A stretch of DNA of 64,000 nt from Aquila chrysaetos chrysaetos (GCF_900496995.4 NC_044006.1:35773120-35837119); one strand, 5' to 3'. Numbered from the stretch's first letter, positions 26,538-40,439 are shown. A program made the numbers and translations. Notes: generated by a model from the sequence alone, not told the origin.

Positions 26538-27891
26538 AAAGGTTGACTTACGGGATGTAGATCAGACTCAGTTTTATCCAGATTAAGAAAGTTATTGCAT
26601 ATCCTTATAAACCAGTTTCAACTTACAGGTAATGTGCTTCTGCTCAGAAAAGCCAATGGGACAAACAGCGAGCTCTAATAGACTGCACATGAGCTAGAAA
26701 GCAGTACTTCCAGAATTGTATTTCCAGCTCTGACAGATCTTTCAATTTCTTACTGATTCCCAAACCTTACCTCTATACAATGGAGAGAATAATGTTAAGC
26801 TGGGATTGTGAGGAGAAAGCAATATGATTTTAATTCTTCATACACCAAAAAGGCACGGAAATCCTCCTATAGCTGGCAAACTTGCTGCTCCCAGACATCA
26901 TCTTGTTCAGATAAACATGTACTTCATATCTTTCAGTGTACTTCGTATTTAGGTAATAACCCCAGAACACATTTTCTAATTACACTTGTTCATCTCCTTC
27001 TGTTTCTGGAGGTCCTTCCCTATGACAGGTCCTCTGGGCTCCACCATCTATTGCTATAGCTGATACTGTGTGTCTCTTCCTAGCCCTCTCCCTATCTTTC
27101 TGTCTGTGAGAGGCTTTAATGCGTCCCTTCATTCCTCTTCTCTCTCACATGAGGCAACGCTCCCATCTGTCCAAACTTGGTCCCACTTCCCTTTGCACGC
27201 CAGGTGATCAGTGGGACCCATTTCTTTTGATTCCCTCTCCCACACCCCAACACAAGCTTGCGTGTGTGACTGCCATGCACTCAGCTGAGTGAATGAGCTG
27301 GGACGTCATGGTTACCCAGTGTCCTCCCCACCTCCCAGTCCCAGCACAGCTATGGCCTTTTCTTTCCATCCAAGAGAGGAGTCATTCTGCCTGTTGATAT
27401 TTCTACAGACACAGCTGAGACAAGACCAGTCACTGGGATGAGTCAATCGATGTAAGTGCGTAGGCATTTTTTAATGTGTAAGCAAGGGATGGCTAAAGCG
27501 CAGTGCCAGGACAAGCCTGGCTCCAGAGGTTGTTTTTGATGTAGTGCTGCCTGCAGTATTTCTCTTTATACACTCTGGCCTGGGTGCAGATCAAGGTTTA
27601 TTAGATCAGGACCAGCAAAGTGCAACCTCAGCTGTACTGGCCTGGCCTCCTGCACACATGCAAGGGCCTTAGGGTGGTCACCAAGCTTAGAGAAGTTGGC
27701 TGGCTCCTGATAGAAACAATTATGGAGGTCGTTGAACCTGCTGGTTCTGCTACCCAAATGACATCCAATTTTCCCAAGAGCCGAGAGAATTCCCATCACT
27801 GATTTAGGAAATTCCCTGAGCATTCCTAGGTGATTCAAGACAGCATTCAAAAAATTTCACATTAAATACAGATAGATGATACCAAGTTGCA

Positions 27892-27986
27892 TGTAAGTCT
27901 CCCTAGGCCATAGACACCATTCCTGAAAATGACGTCATCACGAAAAAATGTAAGTCTCCCTAGGCCATAGACACCATTCCTGAAAA
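27892..27986 (+). repeat. 57-bp-period direct repeat with a CRE between copies
   Basis: A block of about 38 bp starting TGTAAGTCTCCCTAGGCC occurs at 27,892 and again, unchanged as far as I can read, at 27,949. The 19 bp or so between copies contains TGACGTCA (27,930-27,937), the full CREB/ATF palindrome. After the second copy the sequence diverges into GAAAAAATGTCC. The near-identity of the copies implies a recent local duplication. It is a tandem event, since there is no sign of a transposon end. Confidence 0.85.
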
Positions 27987-30900
27987 AATGTCCTCAGGAA
28001 AAAACAGAAATTATAATGGCTCCTTTTAAAAAAATTTAAATAGCAGGTAGAATTATTCTTTTCTGAAACCCTTTCAGAACTTATTGTCTACAAACATTCT
28101 ATATCAAGCCCAATGTCAGCCACCCATCTGCTTTTTTTTCTTTGTTTCTTCCAGCAAACTCAAAACATTATGAGAATTAACTCCTAAATTAACTCCTAGG
28201 ATTACTTTTATGTCTTGTTTCAGCCCAGAGCATGCTTGATGACATTCTGAACTCCAGGAAACAGTCCATTAGGCATGAAAGAACTGGTCACTGCTTAAAG
28301 CAATAACATTTAACACCAAGATCCTGATGATGACAAAAAAGGGAAACTACAAAACGATATTAACTAACATATGGATGTCCAGCTATTTAACATCTGATCT
28401 GCTTTATAGCGCTCCAGGAGAACTACAAGACCCACATTAAAAAAATATTCTTCTGTTTTTAAACTATAGTTCCTCTTCTGCATTTCTTGTGCTCTTTAGG
28501 AACATAGGTATTTTTTCAATCCTTCTTATTAATATCTTATTTCACTTCACTCCTATTAACATATTTTGCCAGAGACCTTGGGCTGCAATAGCATTATATA
28601 CTACCAGTTCAGTATTCGTGTATATTAGCTGTCATCCTAAAATTATTGTGCCTCCTACACAGAGGTACTGACTATAAGCAATTGATAGTGGCATATTCCT
28701 TTACAGTTCAATAACTCCGGGTAGAAAATTGGCTTTCTACCAAGTTAAAATTAATCATCATTGTTACAAAAGTGGGAATGGTATCTACTGTCCAAGCAGA
28801 AACTATTATACATTTTACTTAGGTTATAAAACTGCCTTCATCCTAGTTTTTTCTGTCACAGGTGTTAGCTTTAGAAATCGAATGGGAGTCTGTCTTCCTC
28901 TCAAAAAAATGGGAACTAAAGGTATATTCCTAAAATGTGATATATAGAGAATTATTTCTACTCTTAGATGAGCCAATCTATGCTGATTAAACTGAAGAGC
29001 CTATATGATCCTGACAGAAATATCCAGAAGGAAGGAATATTTTCACTATGGTCTTGGCTGTGGAAAATGCTAATTCCAGCAATTTCCTATTTTGTGAAAG
29101 CTAGCTAGTGAGTTTGGGCCAACATTACTATAGAATCTAAATCTTGAGGGTAGTGACTCTCCCCACATAAGAGGTAGGGAGATTTGATTGTGCCCAGATG
29201 ATGAGCAGAAGCCCTGGAAGACTTGCCCAAACTCACAAAGGATCAAATGTCTTTTTGTTTCAGGTGAAATGTGATTTATAAATTGAAAACAAAGGAAGAT
29301 GAGAATATTTATAAGTGCATATTTAAAAACTTGAACCTGAACCTTGGTAACTTGATTGAAGTGGCACAGAAAGCCTCTGACAGAAAAAGGATGTAGTCTA
29401 GGTATTTCAAGTACCATGCAAGCACGTTAGTCCATTTTTAGCACTACTGAAGAAATTGTATATTTTCACAAGCCATTGAACAAAGACACTCCAGGAGAAT
29501 CAGTGTGATTAGGACGTCTACATGCCTTTAAAAGCACTAGTTATTTCCATTCTGCAGTATACTCCACTATTCCAGCTGCACCTGAAACACATAGGGTTTG
29601 GCTTCTCTTCGAAATCTGCAATTTTATAAAGCAAGGTTATATACATTCTAAAGTTTGGGGTGTTTATTGCTTTAAAATGATGCACACCTTCATGATTCAA
29701 ACTGAGAAAATATAGCCAAAGTTGGTTTTTTTTCTTTTTCAGATAGTAAAATCTAGTGGTAATGTATTGTTTACACAAATTAGGAAAAGAGGTAAGAGAG
29801 TGAAAATGGAAAAAAAAAGGGGACTGGGGCAGAAAAACTTAGCAATTCCATATACATTCTTTTCATTCTCTGTTACAGCAACATCTATTTTTCACTTCAG
29901 AGTAAGACAAGCATATACTGCTGAAGGACCAAATCCTATAGTGTGGAAGAAAAAGGTATTTGGAAACCTTTCCTCAGAAATTGTCCAAGGTAGAACTGTT
30001 CCATATAGTGCTCAAAAAGTAGTAAAGTGACTCCTCTGCCAATTATATTCAGATTTGGCCCTGGCTTGTTTCTAATAGAAGCATAGCTTCAAATATAAAT
30101 ATATTTAAATTTTTGTCTGATGTCAACAATCAATATAAAGCTTTACTAAGTAAAAAAGTATGTGTTAAAAAACAGATAGCAAAAATAATCTTTTTGCAAA
30201 CTTATACTAGTTGTTTTTCACACTACCCGAAAAGTCATTCACTTCTGAAATAGTGCCTTGCTTTGCTTTCCAAAAATCCATTTCCTAGAACACTTCCAAC
30301 CACGTTTTAAAATCAGTAGAGCTTCTTATATCTCTTATCACAAAGACTTTTCTCTTTATTTCAACAGGCATATTCAACCATCCAACTGTCCTTCAAGTCT
30401 GCTTTTGACTTCATTAAAATGAAAACAAACTTGAAGACACAAAAGGAAAGACAAATTAGATCACAAAAAATTGGGAGCAAACCTCCTGGAGCCTTTTGTA
30501 CCAACTGTTTTCCCATGCCCCATCTGGTCCCCAAACTCAAAAGGCTGGTCCCACAAAGAGGCCACCTCAAATGTTTGACAGAGCCAAGGGACTTGGCACG
30601 GACCCCTCACAGCATGGCTGTCCCATCCATGGCCCCAGCTGTCAGGTTGGGTGAGAAGGGTGATGGGACAAGGCTGATCACCAGCCACCCCTGGTTTTGT
30701 AATATGCATTTCTCTTCACTACAGGCTCAGTCATGGCTTGAGAAATCATAAAATACGATCCAAAGTAGACTCTAGAGATTCCATGCTAGAGAAAGGCAAA
30801 CTATCATCAGCTGATAAGCAGGAAAACATGCTGACTTGTGACTAAATAGAGTCATTCTATTAGTTAGCTTTTTGTTCAAAAGGATGCCCTATATGCCTTG

Positions 30901-31696
30901 AAGTAATTACAGTTTAGTATATACTTATTCTTAATTTTTATTATCATACTAGAAAACTATGAATCATATTTTTACTGAAAAGAAAACCTTCTGCTCCATA
31001 CTTCTTTCAAACTTTAACTGGATGTTAATTTGAAATAATTTAGGAACTGGCAAGACATCATTTTCTAAATTCTTTAATTAGTAAAAAATGTGCTGTATGT
31101 CTGAAAAAAAGGTTATGCACACTGAACTAAACTAACCTGAGTAAACTGAAATTGAGGAATATATTCTCTCTACACTTGCAAAACAAGCTATAGAAGTCCA
31201 AAATTAAATGAGGTTTATCATTTTAACAAACTGTTTCTAGAGACAGACAGTAATTAACCCTGAACAGTGGCGTGACTTTTGTAAGATTTCAGCAAACATA
31301 TGCTGCTTGCGTTTTTTTATAACACAACTTTTTATTAGGTTCCTTGAAATAAATGAGTTCATGTACGTTGTCATAATTCCAATTTTTGTTTCAAATGTAT
31401 TGATTTCTAAAAAGACTAGTTTAAGTAAAAATCTTTGATTCAAAACAAAACAAGATTTTAAATAATCTATTTTTACCTGGCTTCCACCTCACCAACAACT
31501 AAATAACTGGGACTGAGAGATTTCTCAAATTATATTCATGTTCTTAGTCTCAATGCACATTTCAACAAGAAAACCTGACACGATTATCAGTAGCAGCCAG
31601 GAATCAGTGTCTGCAGTTTTTTGTTGAGGGGATATGTATATTCAGACAGCTATTTCTTTTAACATCAGTTGGATTGCTAAAAAGCATCACAGTTTC

Positions 31697-32785
31697 AATG
31701 CTTTTGGTACAGTCTCCCATAACGTCCTTATTGACAAATTGATGAAGTATGGACTAGATAAGTAGCTGGTGAAGTGGATTGAAAACTGGCTGAACTGCTG
31801 GGCTTAAAGGATTGTCAACAGTGGCGTGAAGTCCAGCTGGACGCCAGACCTCAGCAGAGTACCCCAGAGATGTATTCTGGGACCAGTACTGTTTAATACC
31901 TTCATTAATGACCTAGACAGTGAGCTAGAGTCCTCAGCAAGTTGGCTGACAATACAAAACTGGGAGACGCAGTTGATACACCAGGTGGATGTGCTGCCAG
32001 CCAGAGGGACTGGGACAGGCTGGAGAAATGGCCTGACAGGTACTTCATGGAGTTCAACAAAGGAGATGCCAAGTCCTGCACCTGGGGATGGATAACCCCA
32101 TGCACCATTCCTCCTCAGGCTAACCAGCTGGAAAGCAGCTTGGCAGAAAAACACCTGTGGTCCTGTTGGACCAGCCGCCCTTGCAGCAAAGGCAGCCAAA
32201 GCCATCATGGGCTGCATTAGGAAGAGCAGCAGCAGCGGGTCATGGGAGATGATCCTTCCCCTCTACTCAGCACTGGTGAGACACATCTGCGCTGCCGGGT
32301 CCAGTTCTGGGCTCCCCAGTACATGAAAAACATGGACATCCTGGAGCAAGTCCACTGAAGGGGCACAAAGATGATGAAGGAACTGGAGCGTCTGACATAC
32401 GAGGAGAGGGTGAGACCTGGGACTCTTCATCCTGGAGAAGAGAAGGCTCCGGCAGGTCTTATCAATGTGTATAAATACTTGATGAGGGGAATGAAGGAGC
32501 TAGACTCTTCTCAGTAGTGCCCAGTGACAAGTTAAGAGGCGGTGGGCACAAATTTAAGTATAGGAAATTCCATTTAAATGAAAGAAACTTCTTATAGTGA
32601 GGGTGACGAAACACTGGCACAGATTGCCCAAAGAGGTTGTGGAGTCTCCATCCTTGGAGACACTCAAAACCCAGTGGGACACAGCCCTGAGTAACCTGCT
32701 CTAGCTGGCCCTGCTTTGAGCAGGGGGGCTGGACTAGGTGACCTCCAGATGTGCCTTCCAGCCTTGGCCACTCCGTGATCCTGCC
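31697..32785 (+). mobile_element. CR1 LINE, 5'-truncated and decayed
   Basis: Plus-strand 3' part of a CR1 non-LTR retrotransposon. One frame carries reverse-transcriptase motif B (VPQRCILGP then FINDLDS). A shifted frame carries ADNTKLGDAVDT, the motif C region with Asn where an active enzyme has the second Asp. Further on are the CR1 3' ORF end and the 3' UTR, with its gene-like 'tggactaggtgacc' stretch, but the usual terminal ATTCTATG octamers are degenerate. Frame switches and stops break the ORF, so the copy is dead. Confidence 0.9.
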
Positions 32786-35283
32786 TGGAGGGTATGGCTC
32801 TCACAAGTGTGTTGCACCACTTCAGAAGTAGGCTTGAAAATAAACTATCAGCATTTCCAGGCTTTGCTTATCAGACGGCAAGTAACTCCAAGCTTATGAG
32901 TCTAAACATTAAGCTTTTTTAATCCAAACTCTGGACCATTACATCTCTCCGTTATTAAGATGAAGGGAGCATTTTAAGGGAAAACATTTTGGTTTAACAT
33001 GTTGGTCAATTTGCCCACTTAATAGTTTAGCAACATAGAGAGATCTATTTTCTTCTTATGTTTGCAGCTACCATAATAAAGCAGTAATTAGCAGCAAGTA
33101 GTCCCTGATCAGCTCAGTGGGGTATGTGATAAAAAGAGTTGACTCCAAACAAGTACATAAAAATGAAACCTATACAAACAAAATTCAGATAGACAGGGGT
33201 TGAACTTTAGCTCTGCTCATTTTTTTTAAAATCTTAATTCCCTACAGGGCACACTATTTACTACTGCATCTAGGTCTGTTAAAATTATCCATAATCAAAA
33301 CACCTAAAATAACTATCGTCACAAAGCTTTCATGGTTTAAAGGTTACCTGCAGCAGATGATTAAATTGCAGTGAGCTGAAGTGAGGAGAAAGATCTTTTA
33401 ATCATTTCAGTTTCTGTTTTATTTTTGTGTGACAGTATAATTTGTCTTTTCATGGTTGGTACACAAGAGTCTCCATCCAACACTCCTGGGGCCACAATCT
33501 CTGCTATCAGAGGGAAAGGGAAGTGTATGTCTCTGTCACAGTATTAATTACAGGTCTGCAGCTACGTAACAAGATTGGGTAAGTTTAGTTAGACTGTACT
33601 TCCATTCCACAATAATGCAGCACTATCTAGTCTTCCCATATTCCACCTTGGATTGCAACTACCTGAAACAATATTATCTCCAGAAGAAACTCGTTGGATT
33701 ATTTCCTCCAAATTCACAACCCTGCTGCTAGCTCTTTCCTGGAGGCTGAATTCCTTAAGTCAATTCCTTTTTGCATATAATTTGCAGAGTAATGTTGAAT
33801 TTTTTATTCTGCCTTTTATATTGCATGCAACCCAGATCCTCATTCATTGTACTGCTACAATTATCACAAGCTAAGAGGTTTGTCAGTATTTTTCCCGACA
33901 GCAAATTCCTATACTCTCTCTAGTTTGTACACTTTCACATTTTCCCTTTGGTAATATATTCTTTTACTTCCAGGCTTATTATTCATTAATCTGTTTTGGA
34001 CTGCATTGTTCTGTATGAGCTCAGCTTCTGGAAAGAATCTTAATCATTCTCCGACTGCATTTTTCTCATCATTCTCTTAACTTCCTATTCAGTAAAGACA
34101 GCAAATGCAAAAATTATGCTGTTCCATATCAGCATTCAGACCATTTGTATAAATAATGAAGTTTTAGGGTACTGCTAAGCCTTGTGATAGCCCATTAGTA
34201 ATCTCTTTCCAGAATGAAATTTACTTATAGTACAGCTACTTTCTATGTCCTTTATTTTAAATCCAGTGAGTTACTTTGTCTCCACTTACACAGGTCAAAG
34301 GCTAAGACTGACATTTTCAAAAAGAAAATCAGTGAAAAGCTTTTTAATAAACTAACCCACCAATAGGGATGTCCAACTTCATTCACATCTGCACTATTGA
34401 TCGAGGCACTACTTGGCTAAGATGCTGACTGGTGCCAGAAGAAACAGACAACGCCGTTTACTTGTTCTTTGCAAGAAACAACATAAACCACTATCAATAC
34501 GTCAGCTTTAGGTATAATTTCCCTGTTCTCGTTCTTCCCCTTTCTCATCCTCAACACAAGACCCAGATTTATTTCTTGCATATGCCTTTTTTTTTTTTTT
34601 TGCTAAAAGATTCCTTGTTTTTCCAAGTTTGGCTAGTTCTATTTTTCCATTTTGGCAGAACAACAAGGGGTTTCAAGGGTCTTTTTCCTTTCTGTGTAAC
34701 TATTTTTTAAATTCTCAATACCTTACTTGAATATCTACCTTGCTATTCTTGTCCAAAATTTCAGAACAAAACAGGTTATCACCTACTAATTCTATCCCTG
34801 TGCCACATGGAAGATGTATAGGCCATGCTGTACATATACTTCACTGTTACCACTCCATGCCATGGCTAATGAGGTAATGCAATATATGGAAATTAATAAA
34901 GCTTAAAAGAAAATGAACCACTGTCAGAAATCTTATGAACTCCTATACTATTGTCTCCTGAACGTCATCTGTGTGGAAGAATGTGCGTAAGTCTATGATA
35001 TTTGAAACAATTTACGATGAGGAAAAAGGCAGAATTATAAACGGAACGCATGACAAAGGGAAGCTCAGTCATAAACCTTGTATCATCACACAGTAAGTCA
35101 TCAAGTCATGACTACGGAGCCATAACTTGTTAGCCAGCCTTCCTTTTGCATAAATGTTTCCAAGCAATTTCTGTCCCGCATGCATATGAAAAATCTATTC
35201 TAATGAAGTAAAAACACAGAATGATCAATGTCTTCTCTTCTAGTCAAGAACAAAAACTTCTTTACCACACAAAGGATAGGTCT
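32786..35283. other. intergenic, downstream of OXSM
   Basis: AT-rich DNA between the CR1 copy and the OXSM 3' end. It contains a T run near 34,590, and additional AATAAA signals on the minus strand further from OXSM that could serve longer 3' UTRs. No gene seen. Confidence 0.55.
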
Positions 35284-35293
35284 TTTATTTATT
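35284..35293 (-). terminator. OXSM: candidate OXSM polyadenylation signal
   Basis: On the minus strand two overlapping AATAAA hexamers lie about 190-200 nt past the OXSM stop codon. Cleavage would be expected 10-30 nt further on, near 35,255-35,275, giving a short 3' UTR. This is the nearest canonical signal after the stop. Use of more distal signals cannot be excluded. Confidence 0.55.
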
Positions 35294-35482
35294 TTTACTA
35301 AAATGAGTAAAAGATGTTCCCTCTTTCTAAAAGAATTACTGATGTAAATGTTCGGGTGAATAAAGTTCTTGCAGATCAAGAGAGCAATTCTCAAAGCTGA
35401 GAAAAGATCATAGTACACACCAAGGGTGGCAGTACAGAAAATCATTGTCAGTGCCTTTTTTTCATAACATGCACAGCGTAAG

Positions 35483-35885
35483 TTAAACACTTGCAAAGCA
35501 CAAAGTTGCATTAGTACCACCAAAGCCAAATGAATTTGTGAGTGCTATACGCCGTTTTTCAGTTTTCCACTCCTGAGCCGTTAACGGGACGTAGTTGAGA
35601 TCAAACTCTGCCTCTGTTTTCTCTAAGTTTAGAGTAGGTGGCAAAATCCCATGGTAACAGGACAGTGCTGTGAAAGCTGCTTCAATAGCTCCTGCAGCCC
35701 CTAAGAGATGTCCTGTTGCTCCTTTTGTTGAGGAAACTGCAATATTACATGAGTGATCTTTAAAAAGTCTCTTGATTGCTTGATTCTCAGCAGCATCTCC
35801 TAGAGGGGTAGAAGTTGCATGTGCATTGACATATGTTATGTCTTCAGGTTTGATCCCAGAATCTTTTATCGCTGCAGACATACAC
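35483..35885 (-). CDS. OXSM: OXSM last coding exon
   Basis: Acceptor TTTTTCCTTAG joins in phase so that codon 328 becomes AGG (Arg), followed by [10 protein letters not shown]. The exon codes for residues 328-461 with His350, Lys382 and His387, and stops at TAA (35,483-35,485). The intron between the coding exons is about 2.8 kb, and I see no further exon in it. Confidence 0.95.
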
Positions 35886-38800
35886 CTAAGGAAAAAAAAA
35901 AAAAGGCAGAATGCTGAATTTCCCATTGTATTTTTGTCACTAATACACATGTACAAACCAAAAGCAAAAGTACAGGGTGTTTTAAAGTGTTTATCAAATG
36001 TGAAAATCTGCATGACATACTTTACCAGAGATGTAAATGACAAGAGATGGATTCATCTAACTAAACACAATAGCATCTACATTTAGCCACTCAAGAAAGA
36101 CAGTAGTGCTGAGACCCACTATAAAATCAGACTCGCTGCTAAAAATTCCACAGCTGGGAAAAATACGAAGAGAAAGAAAGAAGATATAACAAACAATCTC
36201 TACAGACTACATTAATATATCAAGGACCCTTTTCAATGCAAAATTTGAAAACATTTGAGAAAGAAATAACTACCTGAAATTATTACAAAAATTTAGATCT
36301 CCTCTGTTTCTCTAGTGTAGCAACACATTAATGTAACATTCACTACAAAGGTTGAAGAAATCCCCTTCCCATTGTAAATGAAAAGAAGATTCCCTAGTTT
36401 TTATATTTTATTTTCCCTCATATTTACAGTATTAGGGAATTAGGAATAAAAATTGCTCTATCAAATAAAAATATTGGGAAATGAAAGAAAAATTCTGCAG
36501 TCATCCTCTTCATGAGCTTCTTTTTCATGCTTTCTAGAGGCTAGAAGTTGTCCTTGCCCCTGCAACAGCAAGGAGATAGCACAAATTCTTATATATAAAG
36601 TGAAATTTACTGAAAGTCACACTCTTCTACTCTGACACTGTATGTTCCATGCTGACTCCTGACTACCTGTGGACTGTGACTGCCTCTATAAAACATGCTC
36701 TTTTATGAAAACCACAGAAAGATCCATACAGCTCCATACTGTGATTTTCTCACAGATTTCCCACAGAAAGAAGGGGATGAATTAGACATCTCTCCTTATA
36801 CATACAGCTTAAGGAAGTATCTCAGAGCAAAGGACCACTGACTCTTCTGAAATTTATGAAAAATAAGTAAATAAAAAAGAAGCTCAAAAAAAAGATAGCA
36901 CAGGCTGCTGGACAAATTTAACTATCTCCAGTACAGCCTCCTACCCTCAGAAGCATCCAGCTCAGCTTAGGTTGGAGGCCACTGATGCTCACTATCACTA
37001 CATAGTAAGCCAACACTGAGGCAAAAAAGATTACTGATCAACTGTGAGGTAAACAGATACCTTAATTTAGTTAAATACGTCAGCTGCAAGGAACATATTT
37101 ACTTAAGGAGATAACAGATTAATTGTGTAGAACACACTTTATATCCACGCTTCTGAGCCTGGCCTTGCCTCTTCTTTCATGCAGGTTTATTCCAACATAT
37201 GTCTTAGTCTCCAACTGAAGTAGTTATTGGAAGATGACAAAAAATATATTCCCCTGAATTTTTTTGACATGGCAAATAAAATCCCTACAGAAAAGAGAAG
37301 CGTATACATTTCAGATTTAATCCATACACCACTGCAGTAACGAAATATTGGTTTGAAGACTGTATTAAAATGTATTATCTCATCTCAGGGGTGGAAAGGC
37401 TCAACATTTTGGAGATACGAAGATTAACGTTCAACTACTTCCCACTGTGAATTTAATTTATATGCTACTGCAATCATAAAATATACAAAAATTCTGTTAC
37501 AATATATTGCCATATCATCTCAAGGGTAAACAAGTCTGAAAATCTGAGATAAGACACTCCTGATTACTCAACTCACACCTAAGCCTGCAGAACAATTAAA
37601 TACGAGTCCAATAGCATAGAAGGGAAATCTGATATATTACACTTCTTGAAAAATCTGATAATCCAATAAAGATGCAAACACAGCTTTACAATACAATGCA
37701 GAAGTTTGATCTATTTGTGCAGTGATACATTGAATTTTGTTATTAAATATTCACATACATTCAGAAAAATGGAAACTAAATCTTTACTAAAGATCCCAAT
37801 GTCAGCAATAGTATTCAGCCTACAAAAAGCTCACTAACAGTACATATACTTACACATGCAATTTAGCTGACAATTTAATTAGGTCAATGATAAAGACTAG
37901 ATGAATATCATCTACTTGTGAACTGGTTTTGATAAGATTAACAATGAGGAAGCTTTACCATCTCACTAAACATTACTAAAGTGGATTTCTGCTACGCCCC
38001 TCCACCAACTCGCTTAGCTGCATCAGAATGAAGTATTTAAACATGACTGTAGCACCGGTGTTTGATCTAAATACTTCCCCTATGAAGAACTGGAAGTCTT
38101 TTCTAAATAAGAATAGCCACGATTAATGCTAATTACATGTACAGTAATTATTCTAACAAACCAGATCCTCCAAGTGCTCTACAGCTTTCATCACTTGGGA
38201 TTTCTTTAGGAATGCTATTCCCCTTTCAGACCACAACAAATGACATGACCTGCTTTTGCAGTGGGGTCTCTGTTCTCTGTGGACAAAGGGTGATGGAGAA
38301 TGTGAAAAGGTTCTATCATACCACAAAAATCTTAAAAAAGAGGTTTCCATTGAGACTTATTTGTGTGAACAGCTGTAGGCACCGAACGCAAAAATATTTT
38401 CACCTACAGAAAGTTTTCATAACTATGCAAAAAGGCTGATTCTAGCAAGAACTGGCCTTCACCTTGGTATTAAAAAAAAAAAATTGGGGCAAACCTTACC
38501 AGAATTGCTTTCATTTTTCAGATTAAGTTTTCAGGCTTTTGGAATATTAATTCAAGATTGAACTGAATTTCTCTAGGAAAAGCATACAGTAACAGAAACA
38601 CATACACCCACTATAATTAACATATGAAACAGCCATCATAACCAACATATAGCTCTTACCTGAATGCACCATCTCCCTCTGGATTAGGTGCTGTTATGTG
38701 GCAAGCATCACCAGAAAGTCCATAACCTAAAACTTCTGCATAGATCCTAGCACCTCTTTGTACAGCGTGTTCATACTCTTCCAAGATCAGCACAGCAGCA

Positions 38801-39642
38801 CCCTCTCCCATTACAAACCCTTCTCTCTGCGAATCAAACGGTCGACATGCCATTTTAGGGCTTGAGTTAAAACTCGTGCTGAGGGCCCGAGCTCTTGCAA
38901 ATCCAGCCAAGGACAAAGGACTAATGCAAGCCTCAGTCCCTCCAGCCAACATGACATCAGCATCACCAGCGGCGATAAATCTAAAGGAGTCTCCAACAGC
39001 ATGTGCGCCTGTGGTACAAGCAGTTGACACAGCATGATTCGGCCCTTTCAGTTGGTATTTAATGCTGATCTGGCCTGCTGCCATATTGACTAAAATCTTT
39101 GGGACAAAGAACGGGCTGACCTTGTTATAACCCTTTGTTTTAAATAAAGCAGCTGTATCAGAAATCTCTTCCAGTGGAACCATTCCCATCCCAATTGCCA
39201 CACCGGCACTTAAGCGATCCTGTTCAGACTGGGGAGACCAGCCAGAGTCCTTCATTGCTAGCTCTGCTGCACCGATGGCCATCACAGTGGCAGAACTCAT
39301 GGATTTGATCTCTGACTTTGACACAAAGCTTTCTTCACTGAACTGACCCTCCTTGTTTCCCCTTGGCACACAAGCAGCCACTTTACATGGGACACCTGCA
39401 TATTCTTCCCCGTCTAGCGATGCAATCCCACTGTCTCCTTGGAGAAGGCGCTTCCACACAAACTGAGTCCCCACACCAAGAGGGGACACTAAGCCAATAC
39501 CTGTAACAACTACTTTCCTTCGACATGCAGGCAGTGACTTGCTGAAAGCTCTTCTGTGGTTTCGTAAATGCAGATTTAAATTGAGACCCCGGAGATGAAG
39601 ATTTGCCATTGTTAATAGATCCTGCGAGCACTGTGAGAACAT
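35483..39642 (-). CDS. OXSM: OXSM, mitochondrial 3-oxoacyl-ACP synthase (complete, two coding exons)
   Basis: Condensing enzyme of mitochondrial type II fatty-acid synthesis: it joins malonyl-ACP to a growing acyl-ACP, releasing CO2, and so feeds lipoate synthesis in the matrix. Joining 39,642-38,660 to 35,885-35,483 gives 1,386 nt and 461 residues, the family's usual length. Residues 1-45 are Arg-rich with one acidic residue, a typical matrix presequence. The thiolase fold starts at [13 protein letters not shown]. The KAS II-type catalytic set is intact: Cys209 (in STACTTG), His350 ([11 protein letters not shown]), Lys382 and His387 (SSTKGATGH). The C-terminal [10 protein letters not shown] loop is present. 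I chose the ATG at 39,642 because an in-frame stop lies just upstream and the N-terminus then resembles other OXSM proteins. The gene is divergent from NGLY1. No frameshift or missing residue is seen. Confidence 0.97.
38660..39642 (-). CDS. OXSM: OXSM first coding exon
   Basis: Codes for residues 1-327 and two bases of codon 328: presequence, N-terminal thiolase half and the nucleophile Cys209. It ends TTCAG with donor GTAAGAG on the minus strand, phase 2. The exon extends upstream as 5' UTR to about 39,677, where a strong acceptor (T-rich tract then CCCCGCTAG) precedes TTACAGG. The transcript therefore has at least one noncoding exon further upstream. Confidence 0.95.
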
Positions 39643-39677
39643 GGTGGAAATCAATCACTTCAAGCACGTTCCTGTAA
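39643..39677 (-). other. OXSM: OXSM 5' UTR part of exon 2 with upstream splice acceptor
   Basis: A minus-strand pyrimidine tract of about 13 T followed by CCCCGC/TAG ends at 39,678, an excellent 3' splice site 35 nt before the ATG. A second AG (TTACAG, ending at 39,672) is an alternative acceptor. The matching first exon is not certain. Candidate minus-strand donors are CTTTCAG|GTGAAC at 40,074/40,073 and ACAGTAG|GTATGG at 41,019/41,018, the latter just inside the CpG-rich stretch. Confidence 0.65.
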
Positions 39678-40439
39678 CTAGCGGGGAAAAAAAAAAAAAG
39701 ACACAAACACAACAGTAAAGCTGCCAATGTGAAAAACATTCCAAGTACCCTAAATTAATAACCTGCTTTTTACATGAAAGCCTATTTTCAACCCTGCAAT
39801 TTTCTGCGTCTGTAATCAGGAATAGCATGTGTTATGGCAGACAGGGCATAGAAACACATTCACTTTGTGAATGCCTCTAGTGGGCTCTTCTAGCTTAAGC
39901 TGCTAATGAATACGAGTTCGCACCACTGTGGACTGCGAGAGACTCTCAGGTTTTGAGGGACTCTCCGGTTTTGCTGCAAAACGCCCCTCAGGGCTTTAAC
40001 TACCAGCTGGCTGGAGATATCAACAACAAGCATTAACAGCTTCATTCTTCTAAGGGAGAAAGTGTGTGTTCACCTGAAAGTGTACGTCCTACCATTATCA
40101 TGTTAAGTATGTCATCATCTCGACCTTTATGTCAGGCAGAATGGTCTACAAAACTCAGAACAGAAGGAGTCAAGAAACTCTTCCTGGTTCCTGCCAGCAA
40201 GGCAATTGCATATCTTGGACAAGGCTGCTCATCCTTCTACCTCCACCTACCCTTTATCAGCCTTGGGGTGTTTCGACTGTCAGAGGACAGCACCTCAAGT
40301 GCATTTGAGCAAGACGTACCGCAACACCACCTCCATTGAAGGTAACACCGCCAGACCCCACGTATCGTGAGGAGTGTCAAGTGATGGCGGAAGGCCGCTG
40401 CTGAGCACAAGTACTTTGGGCAGGACAAGAGGACCATGC

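Larger units (their letters stand above)
24901..31696. other. intergenic, no gene seen
   Basis: AT-rich intergenic DNA apart from the 57-bp-period duplication described separately. It includes A-rich low complexity near 26,500-26,540 and a T run near 26,168. No exon, RNA gene or coherent transposon is recognised. Confidence 0.6.

Noticed and set aside
39643..39654. OXSM start at 39,654
   Set aside because: That codon is TTG directly after a stop. The ATG at 39,642 is the first true start and gives the family-like N-terminus.
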